Assembly (NCBI GenBank): GCA_040954595.2
Contig: CM082587.2
Coordinates: 11,408,001 to 11,472,000 of the forward strand
Direction: 5' to 3'
DNA: 64,000 nt
Source: Balanoglossus misakiensis
Lineage: Eukaryota > Hemichordata
The translations under genes and the position numbers were made by a program. Position 1 is the first letter of the stretch, and each line of letters begins with the position of its first letter. The notes under the pieces are model-generated. The model saw nothing but the letters and a program-made list of their open reading frames with translations. It did no database searches and was not told the DNA's origin. This document shows, one piece after another, positions 1-12,700 of the stretch.

Positions 1-2575
1 GACCATGTGACAAGACAATTATTTATAAAACTGGAAACTTGGACAGGCAAAAGATTGGTGCGGAAGTTACATTTAAAAAGTAATTTTCCACCGACTTTCT
101 CTAAACTGTGTAAGACAATGTGTTTCCAAGGGTGTTTACATTCCTCATTCAACAGGCGTTTAATCAGTAATACTTGCTTTGTTTTTATCATCACATCTAA
201 ATTGGGCATTTTTAAGCCTCCTTGGCCCACCTCCCCTATCATTACATTCCTGCGAACCCGGTCTTGTCCATTCCAGAGAAAATTATAAATTAACTTATGA
301 ACCCGACCTATTACTTCATTAGGAAAAATTACATGTGTAAGCACATATGTTAATTTGGAAATTGCCAATGACTTAATAACTTGAACTTTCCCAATGATGG
401 TCAAATTCCTAGTTTTCCACATATTGAGGACCTTTTTTAGATTTTCGACTGGGGTAACAATATTTTTTTCCTGGGCAATTTTTTCATTATAAGAAAAATG
501 AATCCCCACAATCTTGATAGTAGGGGTGGGCCACTTTACCCCGAACGCCTCATCTTTTCGAAGTCTCCATTTCCCAAGCCAAACAGCTTCTGTCTTATCT
601 TTGTTGACTTTCAAACCAGAAGCATTATAAAAGGAAGTTAACATTTCAAAAACAATTCTTACAGAGTTTTCATTTGATAAAAAACAGGTCATATCGTCGG
701 CGAACGCCGACTCCTTAATTTCAACACTGCCAATATTGATACCACTAATTTGCCGGTTATTTCTTATTGAATGCAAGAGTGTTTCTAAAACCAGAATAAA
801 TAACATAGGTGACAAAGGGTCGCCTTGGCGCACTCCCTTCTCAAGCTTAAAATAGCCAGTCCCAAACCCATTGTTCATTACAGTGCTTTCAATGTTAAAA
901 TATAAGGCTTTAACCCAGTTGATGAAGGACACTCCAAAATTAAAGGATGACAATGTATTGTAGAGATAATCCCAACTTACAGTGTCAAAAGCTTTTTCGA
1001 AATCTATGGCTAATAAAATTGCTGGAATATCAGCATTACAGGTGTGATGAAAAATCTCATCTATCAAACGGATATAATCACCAATGTTTCTCCCCCGGAC
1101 AAAGGCCGCTTGGGAGTCACCAATTAAGCAGGGCAAAACTTTCTCAATACGTTTAACAAGGCATTTTGAAGCAAGCATCATGTCAACATTCATAAGGGAG
1201 ATTGGTCTCCAATTTTTCAGATAGAGTTGATCCTTCCCAGGTTTATCAATCAGAGTTATGACACTCTGTTTCTGTGAATTTGAAAATTCCCCCGTTCTGT
1301 AACCATAATTGAGAGAATTCAAAACTAAATTCCCCACCTGTGGCCAAAACGCCACGTAAAATTCTTTTGTAAGGCCATCATTGCCGGGGCGTTTGTTGTC
1401 TGGAAGGGAGAGAAGAACAGAGAAAACTTCCCCAGGGGTCAAAGGACCCTCACACAAAACTTTATCATTCTCTGACAACATTGGTAAATTTGCATCCAGG
1501 AAATAATGCACATCGTTGGAGTTTGTGGCGCACCTTGAGTAAAGCTTGGCATAAAACTGCTTAATTTCACACAAAATATTATTTGGGTTGTCTATAATTG
1601 TATACTCATCTTTCTTCAAATTGCTGATACTCGAGTTGCGTTTATTTACCTTTTCCAAACCTAAAAAGAACTTGTTACATTTTTCACCTTTCTCGTACCA
1701 ATTAATCCTGGATCTTACGACCGCTCCTTCTGTAATATAATCATAAACTTTCTCCAAATCACTCTTTGCTGACTCGAGCATCTCGTAATTTTGCACTGTA
1801 GGATGATCAGAACAAAGACCCTCAAGAAAATTCACCGACAGTTCAAGATTCTGTAAATTCTGTCTACGTTTTTTCGCCACTGTTTTGCTGTAGTCAATCA
1901 CAAAACCTCTAATCTTAAATTTTATGAAGTCCCAACGAACCCCATCATTTAACCTAGTGGATTCACTAATCCACTCGTCAATATTATCGTGCAGAATGGT
2001 TTTGAAAGTACTGTCGTAAATTAAACTAGAATTAAACTTCCAGTAGCCAGGACCCCGCTCGTTTTGGCAAGATTTATACACCAAAGAGACAGCTGAATGG
2101 TCGGAATCCACTCCAGGAATAATCTGAACGCTACTGATTTGTTGCTGTAAATCGCTAGAAATGAAAAAATAATCAAGTCTACTCTGAGTGATATAAGGCC
2201 TGCGCCTTCTCCAGGTAAAACCTCTCTTTTCTTCATGACGCACCCTCCATATATCAATCAAATTGAAGACGTCAGATATCCTATCTAAAAGAGCAATGGA
2301 CTTTCCCCATGGTTTAGGATTGCCTCCTGAGCGATCAAGGGCAATATTATAGGTGAAATTTAAATCCCCTCCTAAAATGACAATTGTGTTGGGATCGGTT
2401 ACATATTTGACCAGCAAAAAATACATTTCTTCTAGAAAAATTACATGCTCTTTCTCTATATTGGGTGCATATACATTAAGTAGTATACAAGGCGTATTGT
2501 CTAAATTTACATCAATAAGAATAAATCTACCCATATCGTCAGTTACAGAATTGTTAACTATAATATTTGGGTTAT
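1..2575 (-). mobile_element. LINE (L1/Tx1-like), minus copy, segment 1: ORF2 endonuclease C-terminus and reverse transcriptase, runs off the window
   Basis: This is the reverse complement of the plus-strand LINE at 42739-45314, nearly base for base. On the minus strand it encodes the end of the APE-type endonuclease and the reverse transcriptase; the RT catalytic FADD codons lie at 693-704. At the two sites where the plus copy is damaged, this copy is intact. The T run after the EEMY codons has six T, not seven, and the codon corresponding to 43027-43029 is Leu (TTA), not TGA. The frame appears open to the window edge, but I checked it in full only at these sites. About 1.08 kb of the LINE 3' end should lie to the left of position 1. 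The segment ends where a Helentron-like array was inserted. Confidence 0.9.
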
Positions 2576-4226
2576 TAGGGCCCAAGCGCATACCAGCGCT
2601 TGGGCCCTATTGGTTTCGTTGGGGTTTTTACGGGCCCAAGCCAAGCCAGGCTTGGGCCCGTATTGGTTTCGTTGGGGTTTTTAGGGCCCAAGCGCAAGCA
2701 AGCGCTTGGGCCCTATTGGTTTCGTTGGAATTTTTAGGGCCCAAGCGCATACCAGCGCTTGGGCCCTATTGGTTTCGTTGGGGTTTTTCTGTCTTTCTTT
2801 CTTTCTTTCTTTCTTTATTCTTGTGTCATTTCTTTGTCGCTCTAGATCTCAGACACCGCTGCAGGTACACTTCTCAAACTTGCTACAGTGGTCAAGGTCA
2901 ATGGGTAGTCGTGCATTGAACTCTTGAATTTTTAATTAGTCACGTGACATGGCGGCCATATTGGATTTTCTGAAAAAATGCAAATCTCAGATCTCAGAAA
3001 CTACAAGTCAGATCGACTTCAAATTTGGTGTGCAGGTAGTCTACGTTTTACCCATCATTTTTGTAATTGGATATTTTGCTGTAAATGTTGCAGTTTTTTT
3101 GCTACAATTTTTTTTCTGAAATCTGGCTTAAATTTCAAAAATCTTCTTCTCCAGAACCGGTGATAACCGAGTGACGCGGTTTGGGGTATGTGGTCACCTA
3201 ACTGATGTCTATCAAGTTTGATAAGAAGCATTGTGATTGGTCGAAGATTATGGCGGCCATATTGGATTTTCGAAAAACCATAGTAAAACTGCAAAAATCT
3301 TCTTCTCCAGAACGGGCGATAACTGAGTCGCAAGATTCGGGGAGTATGGTCACAACACTGATGTCTATCAAGTTTGTAAAGAGCATTGTGATTGGTTGAA
3401 GATTATGGCGGCCATATTGGATTTTGTAAAAAGCAGTGAAAAATTGAAATTCCTTTTCCTAGTCTAAAAATTGACAGCATACAAATTCTTTTCATGGATA
3501 TCAATCATCATATGACTAAAATATGTTACAAATTTTTGGCGATTTTTCACATGACCTTTGACCTACTTATCACGCGTTATTATTTCTGCATATCTAATTC
3601 CAGGCTAACCTATAGGGCTAGACTTTTGGTTTTTGATGCATGTGGATTAGTGTGTGATCAAAATATTTTGCTACTTTTCATGACCCCTTTGACCTCTGCT
3701 GACCTCATTAATTATGTACATAGCTAATTACAGGCGAACCAATAGAGCTAGAGGTTTGGTTTTTGTTGGACATGGACCAGTATGGGATCAAATTTTTTTG
3801 CCCAAATGTTGGGTGACCTCTGGTGACCTTTGACCTTCTTTCGCATATCTCAGCATCCAGAGCAGATACAGCCATGGCATTTTGCAGGATGGGACCAAAA
3901 TGTAAAGCCACATTTTTGGGTCACCTGTGACACCTGCTGACCTCATTAAACATGCACATACCTAATTACAGGCGAACCAATAGAGCTAGAGTTTTGGTTT
4001 TTGTTGGACATGGACCAGTATGGGTCAAGAAATTTTGCCCAAATGTTGGGTGACCTCAGGTGACCTTTGACCTACTTCACCCTATTTCAGCAGCAAAAAT
4101 ACACACGTCCTTGTTATGTCATGAGATAATACACCAGATAGAAAATTCTGTTTCTTCTCATTCATACTGTGCATATATAATTCGAGATCAGCGCTTGGGC
4201 CCGACAATGCTGCTTGCAGCTTTAAT
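2576..4226 (-). repeat. Composite unit I (3'-terminal unit)
   Basis: It begins with the four hairpins, then a CTTT microsatellite (about 2790-2815). Next is the motif block with GTCACGTGAC (2939-2948), GGCGGCCATATTGG and ATGCAAAT. It then has about three blocks containing GGCGGCCATATTGG, then repeats of ~240 bp containing TGACCTTTGACCT. It ends with GCGCTTGGGCCC and GCTTGCAGCTTTAAT. Confidence 0.8.
2577..2767 (-). repeat. Four tandem terminal-hairpin cassettes, 53-bp period
   Basis: Four perfect hairpins occur at 2577-2608, 2630-2661, 2683-2714 and 2736-2767, exactly 53 bp apart. They are separated by ATTGGTTTCGTTGGGGTTTT-type spacers. Three have the stem AGGGCCCAAGCGC. The second has a changed stem (ACGGGCCCAAGCC pairing with GGCTTGGGCCCGT), and both arms are altered so that pairing is kept. 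This is the 3' end of the element on the minus strand, where a Helitron/Helentron transposase is expected to recognise a termination hairpin. Confidence 0.9.
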
Positions 4227-5887
4227 TCTTTCTTTCTTTCTTTCTTTCTTTATTCTTGTGTCAATTCTTCGGCCAACGAGATCTCTGAAACTACTGCAGG
4301 TACACTTCTCAAACTTGCTACAGTGGTCAAGGTCAATGAGTAGATGTGCAGTGACTTGTGAATACTTAATTAGTCACGTGACCTGGCGGCCATATTGGAT
4401 TTTCTGAAAAAATGCAAATCTCAGATCTCAGAAACTACAAGTCAGATCGACTTCAAATTTGGCATGCAGGTAGACTACCTTCTGCCCATCATTTTTGTAA
4501 TCGGAAATTATGCTGTAAAAGTTGCAGTTTTTTTGCTACAATTTTTTTCCTGAAATCTGGCTTAAATTTCAAAAATCTTCTTCTCCAGAACCGGTGATAA
4601 CCGAGACACGCGGTTTGGGGTATGTGGTCACCTAACTGATGTCTATCAAGTTTGCGAAGATCATTGTGATTGGTCGAAGATTATGGCGGCCATATTGGAT
4701 TTTCGAAAAACCATAGTTAAACTCCAAAAATCTTATTCTCCAGAACGGTCGATGACTGAGTCGCAAGATTCGGGGAGTATGGTCACTACACTGTTGTCTA
4801 TCAAATTTGCAAAGAGCATTGTGATTGGTCGAAGATTATGGCGGCCATATTGGATTTTGTAAAAAGCAGTGAAAAATTGAAATTCCTTTTTCTAGTCTAA
4901 AAATTGATAGCATACAAATTCTTTTAATGGATATCAATCGTCATGTGAGTAAAATATGTTACAATTTTTTGGAGATTTTTCACATGACCTTTGACCTACT
5001 TATCACGCATTATTATTTTAGCATATCTAATTCCAGGCTAACCTATAGGGCTAGACGTTTGGTTTTTGATGCATGTGGATTAGTGTGTGATCAAAATATT
5101 TTGCTACTTTTCATGACCTCTGCTGACCTCATTAATTATGTACATAGCTAATTACGGGCGAACCAATAGAGCTAGAGGTTTGGTTTTTGTTGGACATGGA
5201 CCAGTATGGGATCAAAATTGTTTGCCCAAATTTTGGGTGACCTCTGGTGACCTTTGACCTACTTTCGCATATCTCAGCATCCAGAGCAGATACAGCCATG
5301 ACATTTGGCAGGATGGGACCAAAATGTAAAGCCACATTTTTGGGTCACCTGTGACACTTGCTGACCTCATTAAATATGCACATACCTAATTACAGGCAAA
5401 CCAATAGAGCTAGAGTTTTGGTTTTTGTTGGACATGGAACAGTATGGGTCAAAAAATTTTGCCCAAATGTTTGGTGACCTCAGGTGACCTTTGACCTACT
5501 TTCGCATATCTCAGCATCCAGAGCAGATACAGCCTTGGCATTTGGCAGGATGGGACCAAAATGTAAAGCCACATTTTTGGGTCACCAGAGACACCTGCTG
5601 ACCTCATTAGATATGCACATACCTAATTACAGACGAACCAATAGAGCTAGAGTTTTGGTTTTTGTTGGACATGGACGAATATGGATAAAAAAAAATTTCC
5701 CAAAATTTGGATGACCTCAGGTGACCTTTTACCTACTTTACTCTATTTCTGCAGCAAAAATACATACGTCCTTGTTATGTCATGAGATAAAAAACCTGAT
5801 AAAGCATTCTGTTTCTTCTCATTCATACTGTGCATATATAATTCCGGATCAGCGCTTGGGCCCGACAATGCTGCTTGCAGCTTTAAT
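4227..5887 (-). repeat. Composite unit II, lacks terminal hairpin
   Basis: It joins unit I directly at the CTTT microsatellite, with no hairpin at the junction. The order is the same as in unit I: E-box GTCACGTGAC at 4374-4383, three blocks with GGCGGCCATATTGG, then ~240-bp DR1-bearing repeats. It ends GCAGCTTTAAT at 5887. It has one more ~240-bp repeat than units III and IV, which accounts for its length. Confidence 0.75.
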
Positions 5888-7318
5888 TCTTTCTTTCTTT
5901 CTTTCTTTATTCTTGGTTCACTTCTTTCGCGCTCTAGATCTCAGACACCGCTGCAGGTACAGTTCTCAAACTTGCTACAGTGGTCAAGGTCAATGAGTAG
6001 ATGTGCAGTGACTTGTGAATACTTAATTAGTCACGTGACATGGCGGCCATATTGGATTTTCTGAAAAAATGCAAATCTCAGATCTCAGAAACTACAAGTC
6101 AGATCGAGTTCAGATTTGGCGTGCTGGTAGTATACCCTCTGCCCATCATTTTTGTAATTGGATATTTTGCTGTAAATGTTGCAGTTTTTTTGCTACAGTT
6201 GTTTTTCTGAAATCTGGTCAAAATTTCAAAAATCTTCTTCTCCAGAACCGGCGATAACCGAGTCACGCCGTTTGGGGTATGTGGTCACCTAACTGATGTC
6301 TATCAAGTTTGCGAAGATCATTGTGATTGGTCGAAGATTATGGCGGCCATATTGGATTTTCGAAAAACCATAGTAAAACTTCAAAAATCTTCTTCTCCAG
6401 AACGGGCGATAACCGAGTCACAAGATTTGGTTTGTGTGGTCATTAAACAGATGTCTATCAAGTTTGCGAAGGGGAATGTGATTGGTCGAAGATTATGGCG
6501 GCCATATTGGATTTTGTGAAAAACGATTAAAAAGTAAAAATTCCTTTTCTAGCCTAAAAATTGATAGCACAGAAATTCTTTTTATGGATATGAATCATCA
6601 TATGACAAGAATAACCTATAAATATTTTGGTAATTTTGGCAATGACCTTTGACCTACTTTTGACGCATCATTTTTCTGCATATCTAATTCCAGGCTAACC
6701 AATAGGGCTATAAGTTTGGTTTTTGATGTATGTGGATTGTATGTGATCAAAAAATTTTGCTACTTTTCATGACCCCTTTGACCTCTGCTGACCTCATTAA
6801 ATATGCATATACCTAATTACAGATGAACCAATAGACCTAGAGGTTTTGTTTTTGTTATACATGGACCAGTATGGGGTCAAAATATTTTGCCCAAATGTTG
6901 GGTGACCTCGGGTGACCTTTGACCTACTTTTGCATATCTCGACATCCACACCAGATACAGCCTTGGCGTTTGGAGGTATGGGGCCATAATGAAAAGCCAA
7001 AGTTTTGGGTCACCCGTGACACCTGCTTAACTCATTATTTATGTGCATACCTAATTCCGGGCTAACCAAAAGGGCTAGAGATCTTGTTTTTGTTGGACAT
7101 AGACCACTATGGGTCAAAATATTCTGCCCAAATAATTGGTGACCTCTGGGTGACCTTTGACCTACTTAATACTATGTCAACACCAAACCTAGATATAACC
7201 TTGATATTTCATGGGATAAAACACAGCATTATGTTTCTACTCATTAATTATGTGCATATCTAATAATCAGATCAGATAATAGAGCTTGGGCCCGGACAAT
7301 GCTGCTTGCAGCTTTAAT
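5888..7318 (-). repeat. Composite unit III, lacks terminal hairpin
   Basis: Same layout as unit II, with the E-box at 6030-6039. Its left part resembles units I-II, but its right part (from about 6420) belongs to a second subtype shared with units IV and V. That subtype ends AGAGCTTGGGCCCGGACAATG in place of AGCGCTTGGGCCCGACAATG. Confidence 0.75.
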
Positions 7319-8750
7319 TCTTTCTTCTTTCTTTCTTTATTCTTGTGTCAATTCTTTGTCGCTCTAGATCTCAGACACCGCTGCAGGTACACTTCTGAAA
7401 CTTGCTACAGTGGTCAAGGTCAATGAGTAGTCGTGCATTGAACCTGTGAATTTTTAATTAGTCACGTGACCTGGCGGCCATATTGGATTTTCTGAAAAAA
7501 TGCAAATCTCAGATCTCAGAAACTACAAGTCAGATCGACTTCAAATTTGGTGTGCAGGTAGTCTACCTTCTACCCATCATTTTTGTAATTGGATATTTTG
7601 CTGTAAATGTTGCAGTTTTTTTGCTACAATTTTTTTTCTGAAATCTGGCTTAAATTTCAAAAATCTTCTTCTCCAGAACCGGTGATAACTGAGTCACGCG
7701 GTTTGGGGTATGTGGTCACCTAACTGATGTCTATCAAGTTTGCGAAGATCATTGTGATTGGTCGAAGATTATGGCGGCCATATTGGATTTTCGAAAAACC
7801 ATAGTAAAACTTCAAAAATCTTCTTCTCAAGAACGGGCGATAACCGAGTCACAAGATTTGGTGTGTGTGGTCATTAAACAGGTGTCTATCAAGTTTGCGA
7901 AGGGGAATGTGATTGGTCGAAGATTATGGTGGCCATATTGGATTTTGTGAAAAACGATTAAAAAGTAAAAATTCCTTTTCTAGCCTAAAAATTGATAGCA
8001 CAGAAATTCTTTTTATGGATATGAATCATCATATGACAAGAATAAGCTATAAATATTTTGGTAATTTTGGCAATGACCTTTGACCTACTTTTGACGCATC
8101 ATTTTTCTGCATATCTAATTCCAGGCTTACCAATAGGGCTATAAGTTTGGTTTTTGATGTACGTGGATTTGTATGTGATCAAAAAATGTTGCTACTTTTC
8201 ATGACCCCTTTGACCTGTGGTGACCTCATTAAATATGCGCATACCTAATTAATGATGAACCAATAGACCTAGAGGTTTTGTTTTTGTTATACATGGACCA
8301 GTATGGGGTCAAAATATTTTGCCCAAATGTTGGGTGACCTCGGGTGACCTTTGACCTACTTTTGCATATCTCGACATCCACAGCAGATACAACCTTGGCG
8401 TTTGGAGGTATGGGGCCATAATGAAAAGCCAAAGTTTTGGGTCACCTTTGACACCTGCTTAACTCATTATTTATGTGCATACCTAATTCCGGGCTAACCA
8501 AAAGGGCTAGAGGTCTGGTTTTTGTTGGACATGGACCACTATGGATCAAAATTTTCTGCCCAAATTGTGGGTGACCTCTGGGTGACCTTTGACCTACTTA
8601 ACACTATATCAACACCAAACATAGATATAACCTTGATATTTCATGGGATAAAACACAGCTATATGTTTCTACTCATTAATTATGTGCATATCTAATAATC
8701 TGATCAGATAATAGAGCTTGGGCCCGGACAATGCTGCTTGCAGCTTTAAT
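7319..8750 (-). repeat. Composite unit IV, lacks terminal hairpin
   Basis: Same layout, with the E-box at 7461-7470. It is very similar to unit III in length (1432 versus 1431 bp) and sequence, so III and IV look like a recent tandem duplication. It ends at the TTTAAT preceding the hairpin of unit V. Confidence 0.75.
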
Positions 8751-10237
8751 TAGGGCCCAAGCGCAAGCCAGCGCTTGGGCCCTATTGGTTTCGTTGGGGT
8801 TTTTCTTTCTTTCTTTCTTCTTTCTTTATTCTTGTGTCAATTCTTTGTCGCTCTAGATCTCAGACACCACTGCAGGTACAGTTTTCAAACTTGCTACAGT
8901 GGTCAAGGTCAATGAGTAGTCGTGCATTGAACCCATGAATTTTTAATTAGTCACGTGACCTGGCGGCCATATTGGATTTTCTGAAAAAATGCAAATCTCA
9001 GATCTCAGAAACTACAAGTCAGATCGACTTCAAACTTGGCGTGCAGGTAGACTACCTTCTGTCAATCATTTTTGTAATTGGAAATTATGCTGACAAAGTT
9101 GCAGTTTTTTTGCTACAATTTTTTTTCTGAAATCTGGCTTAAATTTCAAAAATCTTCTTCTCCAGAACCGGTGATAACCGAGACACGGGGTTTGGGGTAT
9201 GTGGTCACCTAACTGATGTCTATCAAGTTTGCGAAGATCATTGTGATTGGTCGTAGATTTTGGCGGCCATATTGGATTTTTGAAAAACCTTAGTAAAATT
9301 TCAAAAATCTTCTTATCAAGAACCGGCGATAACCGAGTCACAAGATTTGGTGTGTGTGGTCATTAAACAGATGTCTATCAAGTTTGCGAAGAGGAATGTG
9401 ATTGGTCAAAGATTATGGCGGCCATATTGGATTTTGTGAAAAACGATTAAAAAGTAAAAATTCCCTTTCTAGCCTAAAAATTAATAGCACAGAAATTCTT
9501 TTTATGGATATGAATCATCATATGACAAGAATAAGCTATTAATATTTTGGTAATTTTGGCAATGACCTTTGACCTACTTTTGACGCATCAATTTTCTGCA
9601 TATCTAATTCCAGGCTAACCTATAGGGCTAGACATTTGGTTTTTGATGCATGTGGATTAGTGTGTGATGAAAATATTTTGCTACTTTTCACGACCCCTTT
9701 GACCCCTGCTGACCTCATTAATTATGTGCATACCTAATTACAGATGAACCAATAGACCTAGAGGTTTGGTTTTTTTGGACATGGATCAGTATGGGGTCAA
9801 AATATTTTGCCCAAATGTTGGGTGACCTCGGGTGACCTTTGACCTACTTTTGCATATCTCGACATCCACAGCAGATACAGCCTTGGCGTTTGGAGGTATG
9901 GGGCCATAATGAAAAGCCAAAGTTTTGGGTCACCTGTGACACCTGCTTAACTCATTATTTATGTGCATACCTAATTCCGGGCTAACCAAAAGGGCTAGAG
10001 GTCTGGTTTTTGTTGGACATGGACCACTATGGGTCAAAATTTTCTGCCCAAATTGTGGCTGACCTCTGGGTGACCTTTGACCTACTTAGCACTATATGAG
10101 CACTAAACATAGATATAATCTTGATATTTCATGGGATAAAACACAGCATTATGTTTCTACTTATAATTATGTGCATATCTAATAATCAGATCAGATAATA
10201 GAGCTTGGGCCCGGACAATGCTGCTTGCAGCTTTAAT
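8751..10237 (-). repeat. Composite unit V, complete single element with its own hairpin
   Basis: It has a terminal hairpin at 8752-8783 (AGGGCCCAAGCGC stem), then a CTTT microsatellite, E-box (8950-8959), motif blocks and DR1 repeats. It ends at GCAGCTTTAAT (10237), the 5' end of the whole composite on the minus strand. Alone it would be a complete ~1.49-kb non-autonomous element. Confidence 0.8.
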
Positions 10238-10400
10238 TGATAATTGTTATTACACCTCTACTATTGTTTGTTCCATGCGAAAACCAACAGCGACCATTAA
10301 ATTGAGTTGACCAAAAGTGAACATCGTCTTTTACACTGTGGGTTTCTTGTAAGAAAGTAAATGTGGGGTTCTTACTATTTAACCAACATCCAAGTTTTTT
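10238..10400 (-). mobile_element. LINE minus copy, segment 2 (ORF2 endonuclease N-terminal part)
   Basis: These 163 bp lie between the two Helentron-family insertions and correspond exactly to 42576-42738 of the plus LINE, which is also 163 bp. They encode part of the endonuclease N-terminus on the minus strand, including the FLQETH region with the catalytic Glu. Confidence 0.95.
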
Positions 10401-10401
10401 T

Positions 10402-10433
10402 AGGGCCCAAGCGCAAGCAAGCGCTTGGGCCCT
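10402..10433 (-). other. 3' terminal hairpin of the Helentron
   Basis: It is a perfect 13-bp stem (AGGGCCCAAGCGC / GCGCTTGGGCCCT) with a 6-nt loop, at the very end of the element next to LINE sequence. The same hairpin closes unit V (8752-8783) and two of the four cassettes at 2577-2767 differ only in the loop. Its position fits the 3' termination signal of rolling-circle elements. Confidence 0.88.
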
Positions 10434-12700
10434 ATTGGTTTCGTTGGGGTTTTTCTTTCTTTCTTTCTTTCTTTCTTTATTCTCCTGTCCATTTTTTATC
10501 GCTCTAGATCTCAGACACCGCTGCAGGTACAGTTCTCAAACTTGCTACAGTGGTCAAGGTCAATGAGTAGTCGTGCATTGAACCCGTGAATTTTTAATTA
10601 GTCACGTGACATGGCGGCCATATTGGATTTTCTGAAAAAATGCAAATCTCAGATCTCAGAAACTACAAGTCAGATTGACTTCAGATTTGGCGTGCTGATA
10701 GTGTACCTTCTGCCCATCATTTTTGTAATTGGATATTTTGCTGTCAATGTTGCAGTTTTTTTGCTACAGTTGTTTTTCTGAAATCTGGTCAAAATTTCAA
10801 AAATCTTCTTCTGCAGAACCGGCGATAACGGAGTCACGCGGTTTGGGGTATGGGGTCACCTAACTGAGGTCTATCAAGTTTGCGAAGATCATTGTGATTG
10901 GTCGAAGATTATGGCGGCCATATTGGATTTTCGAAAAACCATAGTAAAACTCCCAAAATCTTCTTCTCCAGAACAGGCGATAACTGAGTCACAAGATTCG
11001 GGGAGTATGGTCACTACACTGATGTCTATCAAGTTTGCAAAGAACATTGTGATTGGTCGAAGATTATGGCGGCCATATTGGAATTTGTAAAAAGCATAAA
11101 AAAAAATTGAAATTCCTTTTTCTAGTCTAAAAATTGATAGCATAGAAATTCTTTGTATGGGTATCAATCGTCATGTGACTAAAATATGTTACAAATTTTT
11201 GGCGATTTTTCACATGACCTTTGACCTACTTTTCACATGTTATTTTTTCTGCATATCTAATTCCAGGCTAACCTATAGGGCTAGATATTTGGTTTTTGAT
11301 GCATGTGGATAAGTGTGTGATCAAAATATTTTGCTACTTTCCATGACCCCTTTGACCTCTGCTTACCTCATTAATTATGTGCATAGCTAATTACAGGCGA
11401 ACCAATAGAGCTAGAGGTTTGGTTTTTGTTGGACATGGACCAGTATGGGATCAAAATTTTTTGCCCAAATGTTGGGTGACCTCTGGTGACCTTTGACCTA
11501 CTTTCGCATATCTCAACATCCAGAGCAGATACAGCCTTGGCATTTGGCAGGATGGGACACCTAAATGTAAAGCCAAATTTTTGGCTCATCTGTGACACCT
11601 GCTGACCTCATTAAATATGCACATACCTAATTACACGCGAACCAATAGAGCTAGAGTTTTGGTTTTTGTTGGACATGGCCCAGCATGGGTCAAAAAATTT
11701 TGCCCAAATGTTGGGTGACCTCAGTGACCTTTAACCTACTTTCTTATATCTTTGCATCCACTGCAGGTACAGGCTTAGCATTTGGAGGGATGGAACACCT
11801 GACCGAGCCTCACACTTTACCCTATTAATTATTATTCCAAGCGAACCAAAGAGGTGTGTTTTTGTTGAACATGGACCAATCTGTGTTCAAAAGTTTTTGC
11901 CGAAATTTTGGATGACCTAGGGTGACCTTTAACCTACTTTACCATATCTCGGCACCAACAGCAGCTACAGCCTTGTCCTTTCGAGGGATGAGATCAAAAT
12001 TAAATGGCAAATTTTGGGGTCACCTGTGACACTTGCTTGACTGATTAATTATGTGCATACCTGATTCCAGGCCAATCAAACGGACTAGAGGTCTGTTTTT
12101 TGTTGAACATGGACCAGTATGGGGTCACAAGCTTTTGTCCAAATTTCGAGTGACCTGAGCTGACCTTAAACCTGCTTTCCCATATCTCGGCATCCACAGG
12201 AAATACATCCTTGGCTTTTTGATGGATGGGACAAAAATGAAAAGCCAAATGTTGGGGTAATCTGTGACACCTTCTTAACCTCATTAATTATGTACATACC
12301 TAATTACAGGCTAACCAACACAGCTAGCAGTTTCGTTTTAGTTGGACATGGACCAGTATGGCATCAAAATATTTTGGACCAAATTTTGGGTGAACTTTGA
12401 CCTACTTTTCCAAAACTCGGCATCTAAGGCAGATACGGTCTTAGCATTTGGAGGGATTTAACAACTCATGTTGTCAGACACCTTACCATATTAAATTTTA
12501 CGCTGACCAATAGTGGCAGAAGGAAAGCTGGGACCAGTATAGGACCAAATTTGTGACAATTCTTTGGGTAACCTTGGGATGACGTTTTACTTTTCATTAT
12601 CTTGATATGTTGAAACACATAATGCGTTCTTATACTTCACCTCCTTCTTTTGCCTATAACAAATAGTATCCTTAAAAATAAGAGGGCTTACATGTTTTGT
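10434..12700 (-). repeat. Internal family repeats at the 3' side of the Helentron
   Basis: It holds a CTTT microsatellite (about 10455-10478), an E-box GTCACGTGAC at 10601-10610, three blocks with GGCGGCCATATTGG (10614, ~10913, ~11068), then ~240-bp repeats with TGACCTTTGACCT. Moving right from about 11750 the ~240-bp repeats become steadily more diverged, and by about 12650 they are hardly recognisable. No gene is supported here. Confidence 0.75.

Larger units (their letters stand above)
2576..10237 (-). mobile_element. Non-autonomous Helentron-like composite: five tandem units inserted in the LINE without TSD
   Basis: A 7662-bp insertion interrupts the LINE. Removing 2576-10237 restores the uninterrupted LINE sequence found between 42738 and 42739, with no duplicated target bases. 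Read on the minus strand it begins ATTAAAGCTGCAAGCAGC and ends with a hairpin followed by TA. It holds five tandem units of about 1.43-1.66 kb, ending at 4226, 5887, 7318, 8750 and 10237. None carries a credible gene. Its ends and internal repeats match the 19-kb element at 10401-29482, so that element's protein is the probable mobilising enzyme. Lack of a TSD, sub-terminal inverted repeats, a microsatellite and a 3' hairpin are the hallmarks of Helentron-associated elements (HINEs). That family name is inferred from structure, not from a database match. Confidence 0.8.

Noticed and set aside
2353-2919. 188-codon plus-strand frame crossing the LINE/Helentron border
   Set aside because: It is a chance fusion of antisense LINE sequence with the hairpin repeats.
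3708-12284. Recurring minus-strand frames of about 67 codons in the ~240-bp repeats (MALHFGPILPNA...)
   Set aside because: Each is a read-through of the same ~240-bp repeat. Homologous repeats in the same element have the frame broken.
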